NCBI GenBank assembly: GCA_900556975.1
Contig: USQZ01000001.1
Span: 1-64,000 of the forward strand
Direction of reading: 5' to 3'
DNA: 64,000 nucleotides
Source of the DNA: an uncultured Clostridium sp.
Lineage (GTDB): Bacteria > Bacillota > Clostridia > TANB77 > CAG-508
The position numbers and the translations under genes were made by a program. A model generated the notes under the pieces. The model had not been told where the DNA came from, did not search any database, and was given only the letters and a program-made list of their open reading frames with translations. Each line of letters opens with the position of its first letter. Within the stretch, counting starts at the first letter, position 1. Below, piece after piece: positions 44,209-52,837 of the stretch.

Positions 44209-44237
44209 TTGCAATACAAACAAAATGGTGGTATAAT
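44209..44237 (+). promoter_or_regulatory. Promoter of orphan gene B
   Basis: TTGCAA (44209-44214) and TATAAT (44232-44237), 17-base spacer. Confidence 0.7.
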
Positions 44238-44304
44238 GTTATTGTTAACATAATAAATAAAGCAGCAGGCAGATGTGCCTAAGAGAAAGCATGAGGTAAA
44301 AGAT

Positions 44305-44976
44305 ATGCAGAAGGAAACAAGAAAATTAAGAGTAACTTTTGACAGAGAACGTTTACATTCAGCCATTGTTTTATCTATGAGACGCCGGAGAATTCCAAAA
44401 GAGTTTGTAGGTTACGATATTATTCGTGGTACAGTTTTTGGAATGATTGATCATCCGGAGTATTCATTTGAAGAAGCTATAGCGAAGGCTGTTGATGTAT
44501 GCAGACTTCCAGGTTCACCGGAGACAGTTGAAGATGGAATCGAAGAAGCCTTTGAATGCGTTGACGTAGTGCTTCGCGAAAAGGATTTCTATAATCCGGA
44601 AACAAATGAGAGATATTCTGATGAGCAGCTGGTAGAAAAAGTCGTACAGGCAATGGTATATGACATTTATAAAGATTTCTGCTATACGCAGACAATGGCA
44701 TATATCAAGAAACTTAAGTTGAAAGAAGAGCTCAGAACTGAAGTTATCAAGAACATGTTGTTCAAGAAATTGGTTGCTGATGATTCTACACAGCAGTGCA
44801 TCTATGAGTATGCGTTTAAAAAATCTTTTGTTTGGTCAGCTAGCGAGCCGATTACAGATGAAGAGATTATGCAGAAAGTTGATGCAGTTCTTGGAAAGAT
44901 TCCAGGAGGATTTACACCGTATGAATATGTCATGAAAATGGCAGATGAAATTTATGCGGAGAATGCAGCAGAGTAA
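44305..44976 (+). CDS. GC-richer orphan protein B
   Basis: A 223-residue soluble, helical protein I do not recognise. Visible features are a basic start (MQKETRKLRVTFDRERLHSA), an Arg run RRRR near residue 26, a GMIDHPEYSFEEAIAKAV block and a long acidic-helical remainder. Base composition and codon use differ from the neighbours (CAG, GAG, CTG, CCG and CGC CGG for Arg). It has its own promoter and terminator and sits alone between recG and a small membrane gene. ATG 44305 is preferred (GAGGT upstream); an in-frame GTG at 44275 is less well placed. Confidence 0.65.
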   Translation: MQKETRKLRVTFDRERLHSAIVLSMRRRRIPKEFVGYDIIRGTVFGMIDHPEYSFEEAIAKAVDVCRLPGSPETVEDGIEEAFECVDVVLREKDFYNPETNERYSDEQLVEKVVQAMVYDIYKDFCYTQTMAYIKKLKLKEELRTEVIKNMLFKKLVADDSTQQCIYEYAFKKSFVWSASEPITDEEIMQKVDAVLGKIPGGFTPYEYVMKMADEIYAENAAE

Positions 44977-44997
44977 AAGTTACATAGTTTTCTGGGA

Positions 44998-45030
44998 AGC
45001 GCCTATCACTATTGTGGTAGGTGCTTTTCT
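44998..45030 (+). terminator. Terminator of orphan gene B
   Basis: AGCGCCTATCAC pairs with GTGGTAGGTGCT around ATTT-size loop, then TTTTCTT. Confidence 0.85.
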
Positions 45031-45210
45031 TAATTTTAACGATAACCCTACAGTTATATTTGGCGATAATTATGGTTTAATAATAGGAAAATTTTCTGAA
45101 CTTTTTCATTATATAAAAATAACAATGTTATATGCGAGATTTAAAATGCTATGTATTGTGTTAGTATTTTCTACAATATTTTGCAAAGTGACTAGGTATT
45201 TGTTTGGTCA

Positions 45211-45239
45211 TTGACTTTTGAATATGAAATAGGTATAAT
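45211..45239 (+). promoter_or_regulatory. Promoter of small membrane gene 45274
   Basis: TTGACT (45211-45216) and TATAAT (45234-45239), 17-base spacer. Confidence 0.75.
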
Positions 45240-45273
45240 GCTAATGTAATTTAAGTAAAAAAGGATGTAGAAA

Positions 45274-45462
45274 ATGGATTTATTTTTAAGAATGTTAGGT
45301 GCAGTATTTGTTTTAATAGGAATAATTTTAATATATGATGCAAGACCAATTACTAAAAAGTTTTTTAGCTTTGGAGATCAAAATGAAGGCGCACTTGGGC
45401 TTAAGATGTTCGGATTTATTTTTACTGTTATAGGAGGAGTTCTATTATTATTTTATTTGTAA
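45274..45462 (+). CDS. Small two-helix membrane protein
   Basis: A 62-residue protein with helices at about 4-22 and 42-61 and a short polar loop (DARPITKKFFSFGDQNEGALG). A consensus promoter and a terminator bracket it, which supports expression. Its codon use is like the host's. Function unknown. Confidence 0.65.
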   Translation: MDLFLRMLGAVFVLIGIILIYDARPITKKFFSFGDQNEGALGLKMFGFIFTVIGGVLLLFYL

Positions 45463-45488
45463 TAATAGATTAATATATTAACTATAAT

Positions 45489-45521
45489 AAAAGGACAGGA
45501 AAAATATTTCTTGTTCTTTTT
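45489..45521 (+). terminator. Terminator after 45274 gene
   Basis: AAAAGGACAGGA pairs with TCTTGTTCTTTT with G-T pairs, ending in T. Confidence 0.75.
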
Positions 45522-45582
45522 ATCATTTATATAGAAAGAATATAAGACTTTATAAAAAAAGGTTATGGAAGGAGAAATGTTT

Positions 45583-47226
45583 ATGAGAATTACTTATGAG
45601 GAAAAGGTTTTTGAATCAAATAAACCAGTAAAGGTTAATGAGATTTTAAAAAATGATATTAATGACAAGCATATTGCTTGTATTGTAAATAATCAGGTTC
45701 ATGCTCTTGATTATGAAATAAGAGAAGATGCAGAGGTTAGTTTGCTAGATCCTAGTACAAAAGAAGGAAGAAGTGTATATATTAGAGGAATTATGTATAT
45801 AATGGGTAAAGCTTTTCATGATATTTACCAAACTGCATGGCTTACAGTTAATTATCAATTACACAATTCAATGTTTTGTCAATTAGATAATATGGAATTA
45901 ACTGAAGAGATGATACAAAAAGTTAAAAAGAGAATGCAAGAAATTATTGATGCAAAATTGCCAATTACAAAAACAGTTATGACAATGGATGAGGCTAAGG
46001 CTTTTTATGCTCATAGCAAAAATGCTAATGGAAGATTCCAGGTAAATACTCATACTAAAGAAATTTCATTATATTTTTGCGAAGATTATTATAATTATTT
46101 ATATGGACCAATGCCGTTACATACAGGTATGACGCCATATTTTGATATTGAATTATATAAAGATGGATATTTAGTTCGTTATCCAGATAAAAAGAAACCT
46201 TATGAAATGGGTGAGTATGTTGAAACTAAAAAATTACTTGCTACATTTGATGAATATGAAGATATTTATAGATTATTAAATGTTCATACTGTTCATAAAT
46301 TAAATCAAAAAGTTGAAGATGGTACAATAAATGACTTTATCTTACTTTCTGAAGCTTTGCATGAGAAGAAAATATCAATATTAGCAGATAAAATTTGTAG
46401 AAGAAAAAATGTAAAAATGGTTTTAATTGCTGGTCCTTCTTCTTCAGGAAAAACAACGTTTGCTAGAAAATTATCTTTAGCATTAAGATTAAATGGATTA
46501 AAGCCAGTTACAATTTCTGTTGATAATTATTTTGTTGAAAGACAAGATACTCCTAGGGATGAATTTGGAAATTATGATTTTGAATGTATTGAGGCTATTG
46601 ATCTTGATTTGTTTAATGATCATTTAGTTAAGTTGTTAAATGGTGAAACTGTTGAAGTTCCTAAGTTTGATTTTAAAGTAGGAACTAAGAGATATGATGG
46701 AACTACAATGTCACTTGGTAAAAATGATATTTTAGTAATTGAAGGTATTCATTGTTTAAACGATAGGTTAACAAAAGCTATTCCAAAGGATGAAAAAGTT
46801 AAGATTTATATCAGCGATTTAACTGTTTTAAATATTGATTATTTCAACAGAATTTCTACTACAGATACACGTTTGATTAGAAGAATTGTTAGAGATTATA
46901 AATTTCGAGGATATGATGCTTTAAATACTTTGAAGAGTTGGTATTCTGTAAATAGAGGTGAGGAGAAGAATATTTATCCATATCAAGAAGAAGCGGATTA
47001 TATGTTTAATTCTTCACTTATTTATGAACTTGCTGTTCAGAAAAAATATGCAATTCCTTTATTAAAAGAAATTGATAGAAGTCATAAGGAATATGGGGAA
47101 GCTCAAAGATTAATTGAATTTTTGGAGTATTTTGATGATATTCCAGATGATGATATTCCAAATACTTCACTATTAAGAGAGTTTATTGGTGGCAGTATTT
47201 ATCATAAGGAGACGAAAAAGAAATAA
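45583..47226 (+). CDS. Nucleoside kinase with TGS-like N-terminus (uridine kinase family)
   Basis: A 547-residue protein. The N-terminal 60 residues are TGS-like, residues 60-240 resemble the second additional domain of threonyl-tRNA synthetase (HDIYQTAWLTVNYQLHNS), and the C-terminal half is a uridine/phosphoribulokinase domain with GPSSSGKTTFARKLS near 283, SVDNYFVERQDTP near 312 and IEGIHCLNDRLT near 385. Such fusions are common in Clostridia; the kinase probably phosphorylates uridine or cytidine. ATG 45583 is chosen for its spacing from AAGGAG. It overlaps the next gene by one base. Confidence 0.87.
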   Translation: MRITYEEKVFESNKPVKVNEILKNDINDKHIACIVNNQVHALDYEIREDAEVSLLDPSTKEGRSVYIRGIMYIMGKAFHDIYQTAWLTVNYQLHNSMFCQLDNMELTEEMIQKVKKRMQEIIDAKLPITKTVMTMDEAKAFYAHSKNANGRFQVNTHTKEISLYFCEDYYNYLYGPMPLHTGMTPYFDIELYKDGYLVRYPDKKKPYEMGEYVETKKLLATFDEYEDIYRLLNVHTVHKLNQKVEDGTINDFILLSEALHEKKISILADKICRRKNVKMVLIAGPSSSGKTTFARKLSLALRLNGLKPVTISVDNYFVERQDTPRDEFGNYDFECIEAIDLDLFNDHLVKLLNGETVEVPKFDFKVGTKRYDGTTMSLGKNDILVIEGIHCLNDRLTKAIPKDEKVKIYISDLTVLNIDYFNRISTTDTRLIRRIVRDYKFRGYDALNTLKSWYSVNRGEEKNIYPYQEEADYMFNSSLIYELAVQKKYAIPLLKEIDRSHKEYGEAQRLIEFLEYFDDIPDDDIPNTSLLREFIGGSIYHKETKKK

Positions 47227-47531
47227 TGGCTAATTTTGTTGTTATAGATGAAGAATTTATTTGTGAAAATTGTGGATTTCATGTTCCTAAATTAGGGTAT
47301 TCTTGTAGAAATCACTGTCCTAAATGTTTACACTCAAAACATGTTGATATTAATCCTGGAGATAGAGAAGAGACTTGCCATGGGGATTTAGAGCCTGTTG
47401 GTTTGGAGATTGGAAAAAAAGGATATGTGATAGTGTTTAGATGTAAGAAATGTGGAGCAATAAGAAAAAACAAGGCAGCAGATGATGATGATATGAATTT
47501 ACTTATAGAATTGAGTACAAAACAATATTAA
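47226..47531 (+). CDS. RNHCP domain zinc protein
   Basis: A 101-residue protein with four Cys pairs and the defining RNHCPKC segment (CENCGFHVPKLGYSCRNHCP region; CKKCGAIRKNKAADDDD near the end). The family's function is unknown; the Cys arrangement implies zinc or nucleic-acid binding. TAATG couples it to the kinase gene. Confidence 0.88.
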   Translation: MANFVVIDEEFICENCGFHVPKLGYSCRNHCPKCLHSKHVDINPGDREETCHGDLEPVGLEIGKKGYVIVFRCKKCGAIRKNKAADDDDMNLLIELSTKQY

Positions 47532-47568
47532 TGTAAATACTATATTTTGGTAAAAAACACGAAAAGTA

Positions 47569-47597
47569 TTGAAAAATCATGAAAAAGATGATAGAAT
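47569..47597 (+). promoter_or_regulatory. Promoter of orphan gene C
   Basis: TTGAAA (47569-47574) and TAGAAT (47592-47597), 17-base spacer. Confidence 0.6.
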
Positions 47598-47629
47598 AAT
47601 TGTTACACAAAATATAGGAGGTGCTTTTT

Positions 47630-48133
47630 ATGAAAAGAGAACGGAAGAAACTGAGGGTGCAACTTGCTGATGAAGATATGATTCTGTTAAAAGTGCCGGA
47701 TAAAGGTATTGTTGAATGGAAAATTCTTCAGGTTTCAAAGGATTTTGTTGAGTTTGAGTATGCTCTTGATGATGTAATCTTTCGTCCCGGTGAATGGAAC
47801 GAATGCAGACGCGAGCATATAAGACACTATGTTCTGGATCCAAAGAAGCAGAAAATCTGGCGTGCAACTGTTGCTTATACAAGTGCATTGATTGATTTGA
47901 AAGCTAAGAGACCGTTTGTATTTTGCACACATGGTAAGTTGATGCCGGTTAAATTGTCATCAGCTGAACTTGGTGATTATATGTGCTGTGGAGATCCTTC
48001 CAAAGATATAGAGCCAAGATTTTATCAGTTGAGAGGATTTAACTTTAACCGGTTACCAATGCAGAATGTTCGACCAATCGGATTTTTCGCAGAAAGCGGT
48101 AAAACCTACGAGCTCAAGGTAGTTGAGCTGTAA
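47630..48133 (+). CDS. GC-richer orphan protein C
   Basis: A 167-residue protein, probably beta-rich, not recognised (MKRERKKLRVQLADEDMILL at the start; EPRFYQLRGFNFNRL near 135). GC and codon use stand out from the AT-rich neighbours (CTG, CCG, CAG, GCG), and CGG is read as Arg at codon 5 and near residue 149. GGAGGTG precedes ATG 47630. It has its own promoter and a strong terminator and lies alone between unrelated genes, like orphans A, B and D. Confidence 0.65.
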   Translation: MKRERKKLRVQLADEDMILLKVPDKGIVEWKILQVSKDFVEFEYALDDVIFRPGEWNECRREHIRHYVLDPKKQKIWRATVAYTSALIDLKAKRPFVFCTHGKLMPVKLSSAELGDYMCCGDPSKDIEPRFYQLRGFNFNRLPMQNVRPIGFFAESGKTYELKVVEL

Positions 48134-48145
48134 CAATGTGTAATA

Positions 48146-48185
48146 ACAAAAAGCGGATGCGGTATATTTACCGCACCGTTTTTTG
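48146..48185 (+). terminator. Terminator of orphan gene C
   Basis: AAAAAGCGGATGCGGT pairs with ACCGCACCGTTTTT apart from a bulge; a T run follows. Confidence 0.85.
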
Positions 48186-48251
48186 TAAGATAAGATATTT
48201 GAAAAAGTAGAGTATAGAAATTTGATTAAAAAATTGTATTTAAACATAGAG

Positions 48252-48310
48252 ATAGAAAAACAAGTTACTTTAAAATATTTTGTTTTTAAAGTAACTTGTT
48301 TTTCTATATT
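48252..48310. terminator. Bidirectional terminator at the end of the U32 gene
   Basis: A 22-base-pair perfect stem (AGAAAAACAAGTTACTTTAAA and its complement) with a short loop; it overlaps the U32 peptidase stop codon and is flanked by A and T runs on each strand. Confidence 0.85.
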
Positions 48311-50721
48311 TCTCTATTTAAATTTGCATTTGTGTATTGATTTCCTTTTAATTTTTCACCTTTAGTAACTGTGTCGACTATTTGTTGTATTTCGGAAATA
48401 TTTTCTTCCAAAATATCTATTCGAAGAGAAGTAATATTTTTAAAGTCATTTGGTGCAATTGATGTGATTTTTGAATTGTATAATGTAGATACAGTTTGTA
48501 TGTTGTCTGGTTCGATTGGAAATTTTAAATTTAATCTATCTTTTAAATAATAGTTGTTATCTGTGTTACATCTCATTTTACATTCTGGATAGCATCTATT
48601 GCTTTTTCCAAGTGGACAGTAATTCATATTCATTAACGGTGTTCTACCATAGCAAATTAATTCTTGATTTGATATTTCTAAAAATTTATCTATGGTGCTT
48701 TTATCTAGTTCTGGTGAAATTGTGAATTTATTTATTCCTAGTTTATCAAGTTCAGCTAATGTGCGTTGATTAAAAATGTTAAATGTGTAGTTTGCAATAA
48801 ATTCAAAATTTTCTGTATTGAAATCTTTTAAAAACTTGAAGTTTGATATATTGGAAAGAATGAATCCTTTGATATTGTAAGTATTGATAGTTTTTTCTAT
48901 ATTGGCTGCAAGTAGATTTCTATAGTTAGATTTTATTATAGTAGGTAAATAAATATATAGATTAAATTTATTACTTAGGCCATTTATTACTTGTTCATAT
49001 TTCTTTTGAGTAAAGAATTTTAACGGGATATATATGTTATTTATTCCTTGTAAGCTTGTATAATCTTCGTTTAAATTGATTTTATTTAATAGTAAAGATA
49101 TTGTTTTTCCTTGATTTGTTTTATTATAGTAGTTCATATTTTCAAATTCTTTATCTGTTGCTCTTTGAATTTTACTTTTTGCAAAGTCTTCAACTAGTGT
49201 AAGGGCAGTTCTTCTAAGTTCATTTAATGCTTTTATGTTTGGTAAGAATGTGTTTTCGTCTAATTTTATTTTAATATTTTTAAAGTAATAAGGTGTGTTA
49301 TTTGTTTTTGTAATTTGTGATATTACTTTTTCTTTTTCTAGAGGATGTTTTATTGAGTCTGTTGGAATTGCATCAATTTCACAATAGATATTTAACTTCC
49401 TATATATTTCTAAATCACAAGCAGAACTTACATGTATTGAAATTGGTGAGTTTTTAACAATTTTTATTTCACAGTTAAGAGGTATTTTTTTAGTTTGAAT
49501 GTCGTTTTCAAAAGAAGAGTAGGCAAGTGATGTTAGCGGTTTTGATGACATTTTATATATTTTATCTCCAACTTTAATATTTCCTTTCATTCTACCAATG
49601 GTTACAAAATCGTTTGGATTAGCTGTTTTTATGTTAGTATTTTTAGTCATTAATTCGGAAATTGTGTATGTTCCATTTTCTTTTTCTAAGGCAATTGTAT
49701 CTCCAATTTCAACTGGTTCGTTTAAGTTAAGTGTGATTAAACCTTTTGACGGATTATATTTGGCAACATGACCTAAAAATAATCCCATATTATTAGGCTT
49801 TTCAGAGAATATCAAATCTTTATTTGCATGAGGATTTAGATGTCCTGATGAGAAGTTACCTCTATTAAATACTTGCATTAAATCTTTTCTGTCTTGTTCA
49901 TCTATTTTGTATGGTTTATTTGATTTAGCTAAATTGATATATTTTCTATAAATTCTTGTAACTGTTGCAACGTATTCAGGTGATTTCATTCTTCCTTCAA
50001 CTTTTAATGATTTTACGCCACAATTTATTAGTCTTGGTAGGTAGTCTAGTGAGCATAAATCTCTAGGACTTAATAAGTAGCCCTTATCCAAAGTTGTTTT
50101 TCCATTTTCTATAAGTTCGTATGGAAGTCTACAACTCTGTGCACATTTGCCACGGTTTCCTGAACGTCCACCAATCATACTAGAAAATAAACATTGACCA
50201 GAATATGAAATACAAAGAGCACCATGAATAAAACATTCTATTTCAATGTTTGAATTTTCACAAATATATTCAATTTCTTCAATTGATAATTCACGGGATA
50301 GAACAACTCTTGAAAAACCAAGTTCTTGTAATTCTAAAACTCCTTGAAGATTATGTACAGACATTTGTGTGCTAGCATGAATAGGTAGGTCTGGAAAGTT
50401 TTTGATAAGCATTTTTGCGAGACCTAAATCTTGAACTATTATTGCATCTATTCCAGATTCATATGCTTTTTTTGCAACATTAAACGCTGATTCTAGTTCA
50501 TCATCTTTTATTAATATATTTAGTGTTAAATTTGTTTTAACACCTCTAATTTTACAATATTCGATAGCTTTTGCGAGTTCATCATCATCAAAATTATTTG
50601 CATATGCACGAGCACTGAATAGGTTTGCTCCAAAATATATGCAGTTTGCTCCGTTTTGTACAGCAGCTTTAAGACATTCAAAATCACCGGCTGGTGACAA
50701 AAGTTCTATTTCTGACTCCAT
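48304..50721 (-). CDS. U32-family peptidase-like protein (long form)
   Basis: An 805-residue protein of the U32 collagenase-like family. The N-terminal part (about 1-270) has ELLSPAGDFECLKAAVQNGANCIYFGANLFSARAYANNF and FIHGALCISYSGQCLFSSMIGGRSGNRGKCAQSCRLPYEL, the Cys-rich signature. The middle holds the DUF3656-type extension and the C-terminus a second barrel-like half (CYGRTPLMNMNYCPLG). Some family members act in tRNA or rRNA 5-hydroxylation, so peptidase activity is not assured. It starts at ATG 50721 with GAGGAAAAA upstream. Confidence 0.85.
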   Translation of the reverse strand: MESEIELLSPAGDFECLKAAVQNGANCIYFGANLFSARAYANNFDDDELAKAIEYCKIRGVKTNLTLNILIKDDELESAFNVAKKAYESGIDAIIVQDLGLAKMLIKNFPDLPIHASTQMSVHNLQGVLELQELGFSRVVLSRELSIEEIEYICENSNIEIECFIHGALCISYSGQCLFSSMIGGRSGNRGKCAQSCRLPYELIENGKTTLDKGYLLSPRDLCSLDYLPRLINCGVKSLKVEGRMKSPEYVATVTRIYRKYINLAKSNKPYKIDEQDRKDLMQVFNRGNFSSGHLNPHANKDLIFSEKPNNMGLFLGHVAKYNPSKGLITLNLNEPVEIGDTIALEKENGTYTISELMTKNTNIKTANPNDFVTIGRMKGNIKVGDKIYKMSSKPLTSLAYSSFENDIQTKKIPLNCEIKIVKNSPISIHVSSACDLEIYRKLNIYCEIDAIPTDSIKHPLEKEKVISQITKTNNTPYYFKNIKIKLDENTFLPNIKALNELRRTALTLVEDFAKSKIQRATDKEFENMNYYNKTNQGKTISLLLNKINLNEDYTSLQGINNIYIPLKFFTQKKYEQVINGLSNKFNLYIYLPTIIKSNYRNLLAANIEKTINTYNIKGFILSNISNFKFLKDFNTENFEFIANYTFNIFNQRTLAELDKLGINKFTISPELDKSTIDKFLEISNQELICYGRTPLMNMNYCPLGKSNRCYPECKMRCNTDNNYYLKDRLNLKFPIEPDNIQTVSTLYNSKITSIAPNDFKNITSLRIDILEENISEIQQIVDTVTKGEKLKGNQYTNANLNREI

Positions 50722-50754
50722 AATTTTTCCTCTTTTCTTTTTTTAGAACCAAAG

Positions 50755-50846
50755 CGGACATTAATAATGGTTGCACTGATTATAACTTTTTAAGTCCGCG
50801 TTTTTGTTCATGTGCGAAATTTGCAAAGCAAATTTCTGTGTATAGT
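50755..50846. repeat. Structured dispersed element (copy b)
   Basis: Its stem GCGGACAT.../...AAGTCCGC is different from the equivalent stem at 41546-41650, but the intervening ATTATAACTTT and the second hairpin (CGAAATTTGCAAAGCAAATTTC) are shared. The T run after GTCCGC also fits a terminator. Confidence 0.5.
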
Positions 50847-50850
50847 TAAA

Positions 50851-50892
50851 TTTATATAATAGAAAGTTCTTCAATCTTTCCTATTATATAAA
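50851..50892. repeat. Short palindromic repeat (copy b)
   Basis: TTTATATAATAGAAAGTTCT is mirrored by CTTTCCTATTATATAAA. It parallels the palindrome at 23101-23144. Both lie just upstream of the promoter region of the next gene. Confidence 0.6.
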
Positions 50893-50968
50893 ATTATTAT
50901 ATCATAAAAAAATTTTTAGTATAGAGAAGAAGAATGGAAAATGTAACAAAAATAACATATTTATTTTA

Positions 50969-50997
50969 TTGACTAAAAAATACGTATAATATATACT
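50969..50997 (+). promoter_or_regulatory. Promoter of glucosaminidase operon
   Basis: TTGACT (50969-50974) and TATACT (50992-50997), 17-base spacer. Confidence 0.65.
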
Positions 50998-51040
50998 AAT
51001 TTTGAATAAAAATGCCGTATTTTGCGGTGAGGAGGAACAA

Positions 51041-52810
51041 ATGAAAAAATTAAGTATAAAATTAGTAGTTTTTATTCTTGTAATTTCAATTATATTTAGT
51101 TTTATTCAAATATTTTTTGTAAAATCAGAAGTTCATGCTGCTAATCTTAGCAGTTCATATACCCAATATATAAAGTCTGGAATAAGTGCGTTTCCAGAGA
51201 GTTATCAAAAGAAATTAGCGTATTTAAAATATAATCATCCAAATTGGCAGTTTAAAGCATATTATACGGGAATTGATTGGAATGAACTTACTTCTAGTTC
51301 TGCTGAAAATCAATGTTTAAAAAATACAATGTATAAATCTGCTTTAGTGGATCCATCAATGTTATGTGTTTGTGGTAGAAATGGTGATCCAGGTTATTAT
51401 TGTGCTTCTGCTAAAATGGTTAATTATTATTTAGATCCAAGAAATTTTATGGATGAATCAATGATTTTTCAATTTTTAGATTTAGCTAATGGTGATGGTG
51501 TTACAAGAGCAGTTGTGGCAAGTGCAACAGCTAATACATATTTATATCAATATGTTGACGATATTATGACAGCTGCTTCGGAAGCTGGAATAAATCCATT
51601 ACATATTGTTGCAACTATTTTCCAAGAGCTTGGAAGAACTGGAACGCCAAGAGCTATTTCTGGTACGGTTCCTGGTTATGAAGGATTGTATAATTTTTAT
51701 AATTATGGTGCTACAGACGGAAATGGGGCTGTTGAAAGAGGTTTAGCTGAAGCTGGAAGACAAGGCTGGACTTCACCAAGATATGCTTTAATAGATGGGG
51801 CAAAAAAAGTATTGAAAAATGATTATATTGCAGCAGGCCAAACTACAAAATATTTTTATAAATTTGATGTTGTTGGAAATGAGATTTTAACTGAAAGTAT
51901 GGGGCAAAGAACATATGCATTAAAATATTTTTATGGACATCAATATATGACTAATTTAAGAGATCCTTCTAGTCAAGCTGGTTCTTTATATGATATTTAT
52001 GCTGATGGAGAAATATTGAATGAGCAATTAACTTTTTTAATTCCTGTTTATAATAATATGCCTGATGCTACTATTCCTGTTCCAACGTCACTTACAGCTA
52101 ATCAACAATCTTTATATTATATAAATAGTATGAAGATTGGAGGAATTAATTTTAGAAAATCTCCAAATGGAGATTCATTGGGATCTGTTTATAAAAATAC
52201 TGTTGTAGAACTTTTGGATAATCAGGGATATTGGTCAAAGGTTAGAATTATTAGAGCTACATCATATGTTCCTGGAGAAAAGAGATGGAATTCTGAAAGC
52301 TTAGAAGGTTATGTTGCTACATCTTATTTAAAGAGTGTGACAGAAGATATTCCGGATTATAGAAATCAAGTTGATATGGGAGATGGTGGAACAAATCCAA
52401 CACCAACCCCTAATCCAGATATAGGTTCATCTGATTTTAAGATTGATGGAGATAGTCTTGTTATGACTCCAGCAACAAATGTAAAGAGTATAAAAGAGAA
52501 ATATGCTGGTGCTGTCGTAAAGAAAGCAGATGGTACAGATATTTCAGGAACAGAAGATTCAATTGGAACTGGCATGACAATTACGATTGATGGTAAGACA
52601 TATACAGTAGTTAAGTATGGAGATGTTAATGGGGATGGAGCGATAACACCTTCAGATTATGTAAAAATCAAAAATAAAATAATGGGTGCATCTTCTTTAA
52701 ATGGAGCGTATGAAAGAGCAGCAGATGTTAATAAAGACGGAACAATATCTCCAGCGGATTATGTAAAAGTTAAAAATCATATAATGCAGGTAAGTAGTAT
52801 AACGTTATAA
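51041..52810 (+). CDS. Secreted glucosaminidase with SH3 and dockerin modules
   Basis: A 589-residue exported protein. The signal peptide (residues 1-34, VEVHAA-like cleavage after SEVHA) precedes an endo-beta-N-acetylglucosaminidase domain (about 60-310; FQELGRTGTPRAISGTVPGYEGLYNFYNYGA). An SH3-like module (about 345-440) and a linker follow. The last 70 residues hold two dockerin-type calcium repeats (GDVNGDGAITPSDYVKIKNKI and DVNKDGTISPADYVKVKNHI). It would cut peptidoglycan and dock to a cohesin-like partner. ATG 51041 follows GAGGAGG; an ATG-less upstream TTG has none. It is co-transcribed with the next gene. Confidence 0.88.
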   Translation: MKKLSIKLVVFILVISIIFSFIQIFFVKSEVHAANLSSSYTQYIKSGISAFPESYQKKLAYLKYNHPNWQFKAYYTGIDWNELTSSSAENQCLKNTMYKSALVDPSMLCVCGRNGDPGYYCASAKMVNYYLDPRNFMDESMIFQFLDLANGDGVTRAVVASATANTYLYQYVDDIMTAASEAGINPLHIVATIFQELGRTGTPRAISGTVPGYEGLYNFYNYGATDGNGAVERGLAEAGRQGWTSPRYALIDGAKKVLKNDYIAAGQTTKYFYKFDVVGNEILTESMGQRTYALKYFYGHQYMTNLRDPSSQAGSLYDIYADGEILNEQLTFLIPVYNNMPDATIPVPTSLTANQQSLYYINSMKIGGINFRKSPNGDSLGSVYKNTVVELLDNQGYWSKVRIIRATSYVPGEKRWNSESLEGYVATSYLKSVTEDIPDYRNQVDMGDGGTNPTPTPNPDIGSSDFKIDGDSLVMTPATNVKSIKEKYAGAVVKKADGTDISGTEDSIGTGMTITIDGKTYTVVKYGDVNGDGAITPSDYVKIKNKIMGASSLNGAYERAADVNKDGTISPADYVKVKNHIMQVSSITL

Positions 52811-52837
52811 AAAGTTAATTAGAAAGGAATTTATATA

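Noticed and set aside
44275..44976. Orphan gene B as an NrdR/ATP-cone regulator
   Set aside because: The basic start looks superficially like an ATP cone, but the zinc ribbon and cone motifs are missing; left as unknown.
44945..45214. An 89-residue ORF overlapping the end of orphan gene B
   Set aside because: It crosses the terminator of gene B and a non-coding stretch, has no ribosome site and no codon bias; a chance open frame.
50975..50990. TATAAT at 50985 as the -10 of the glucosaminidase promoter
   Set aside because: It would leave only 10 bases after TTGACT; TATACT at 50992 gives the proper 17.
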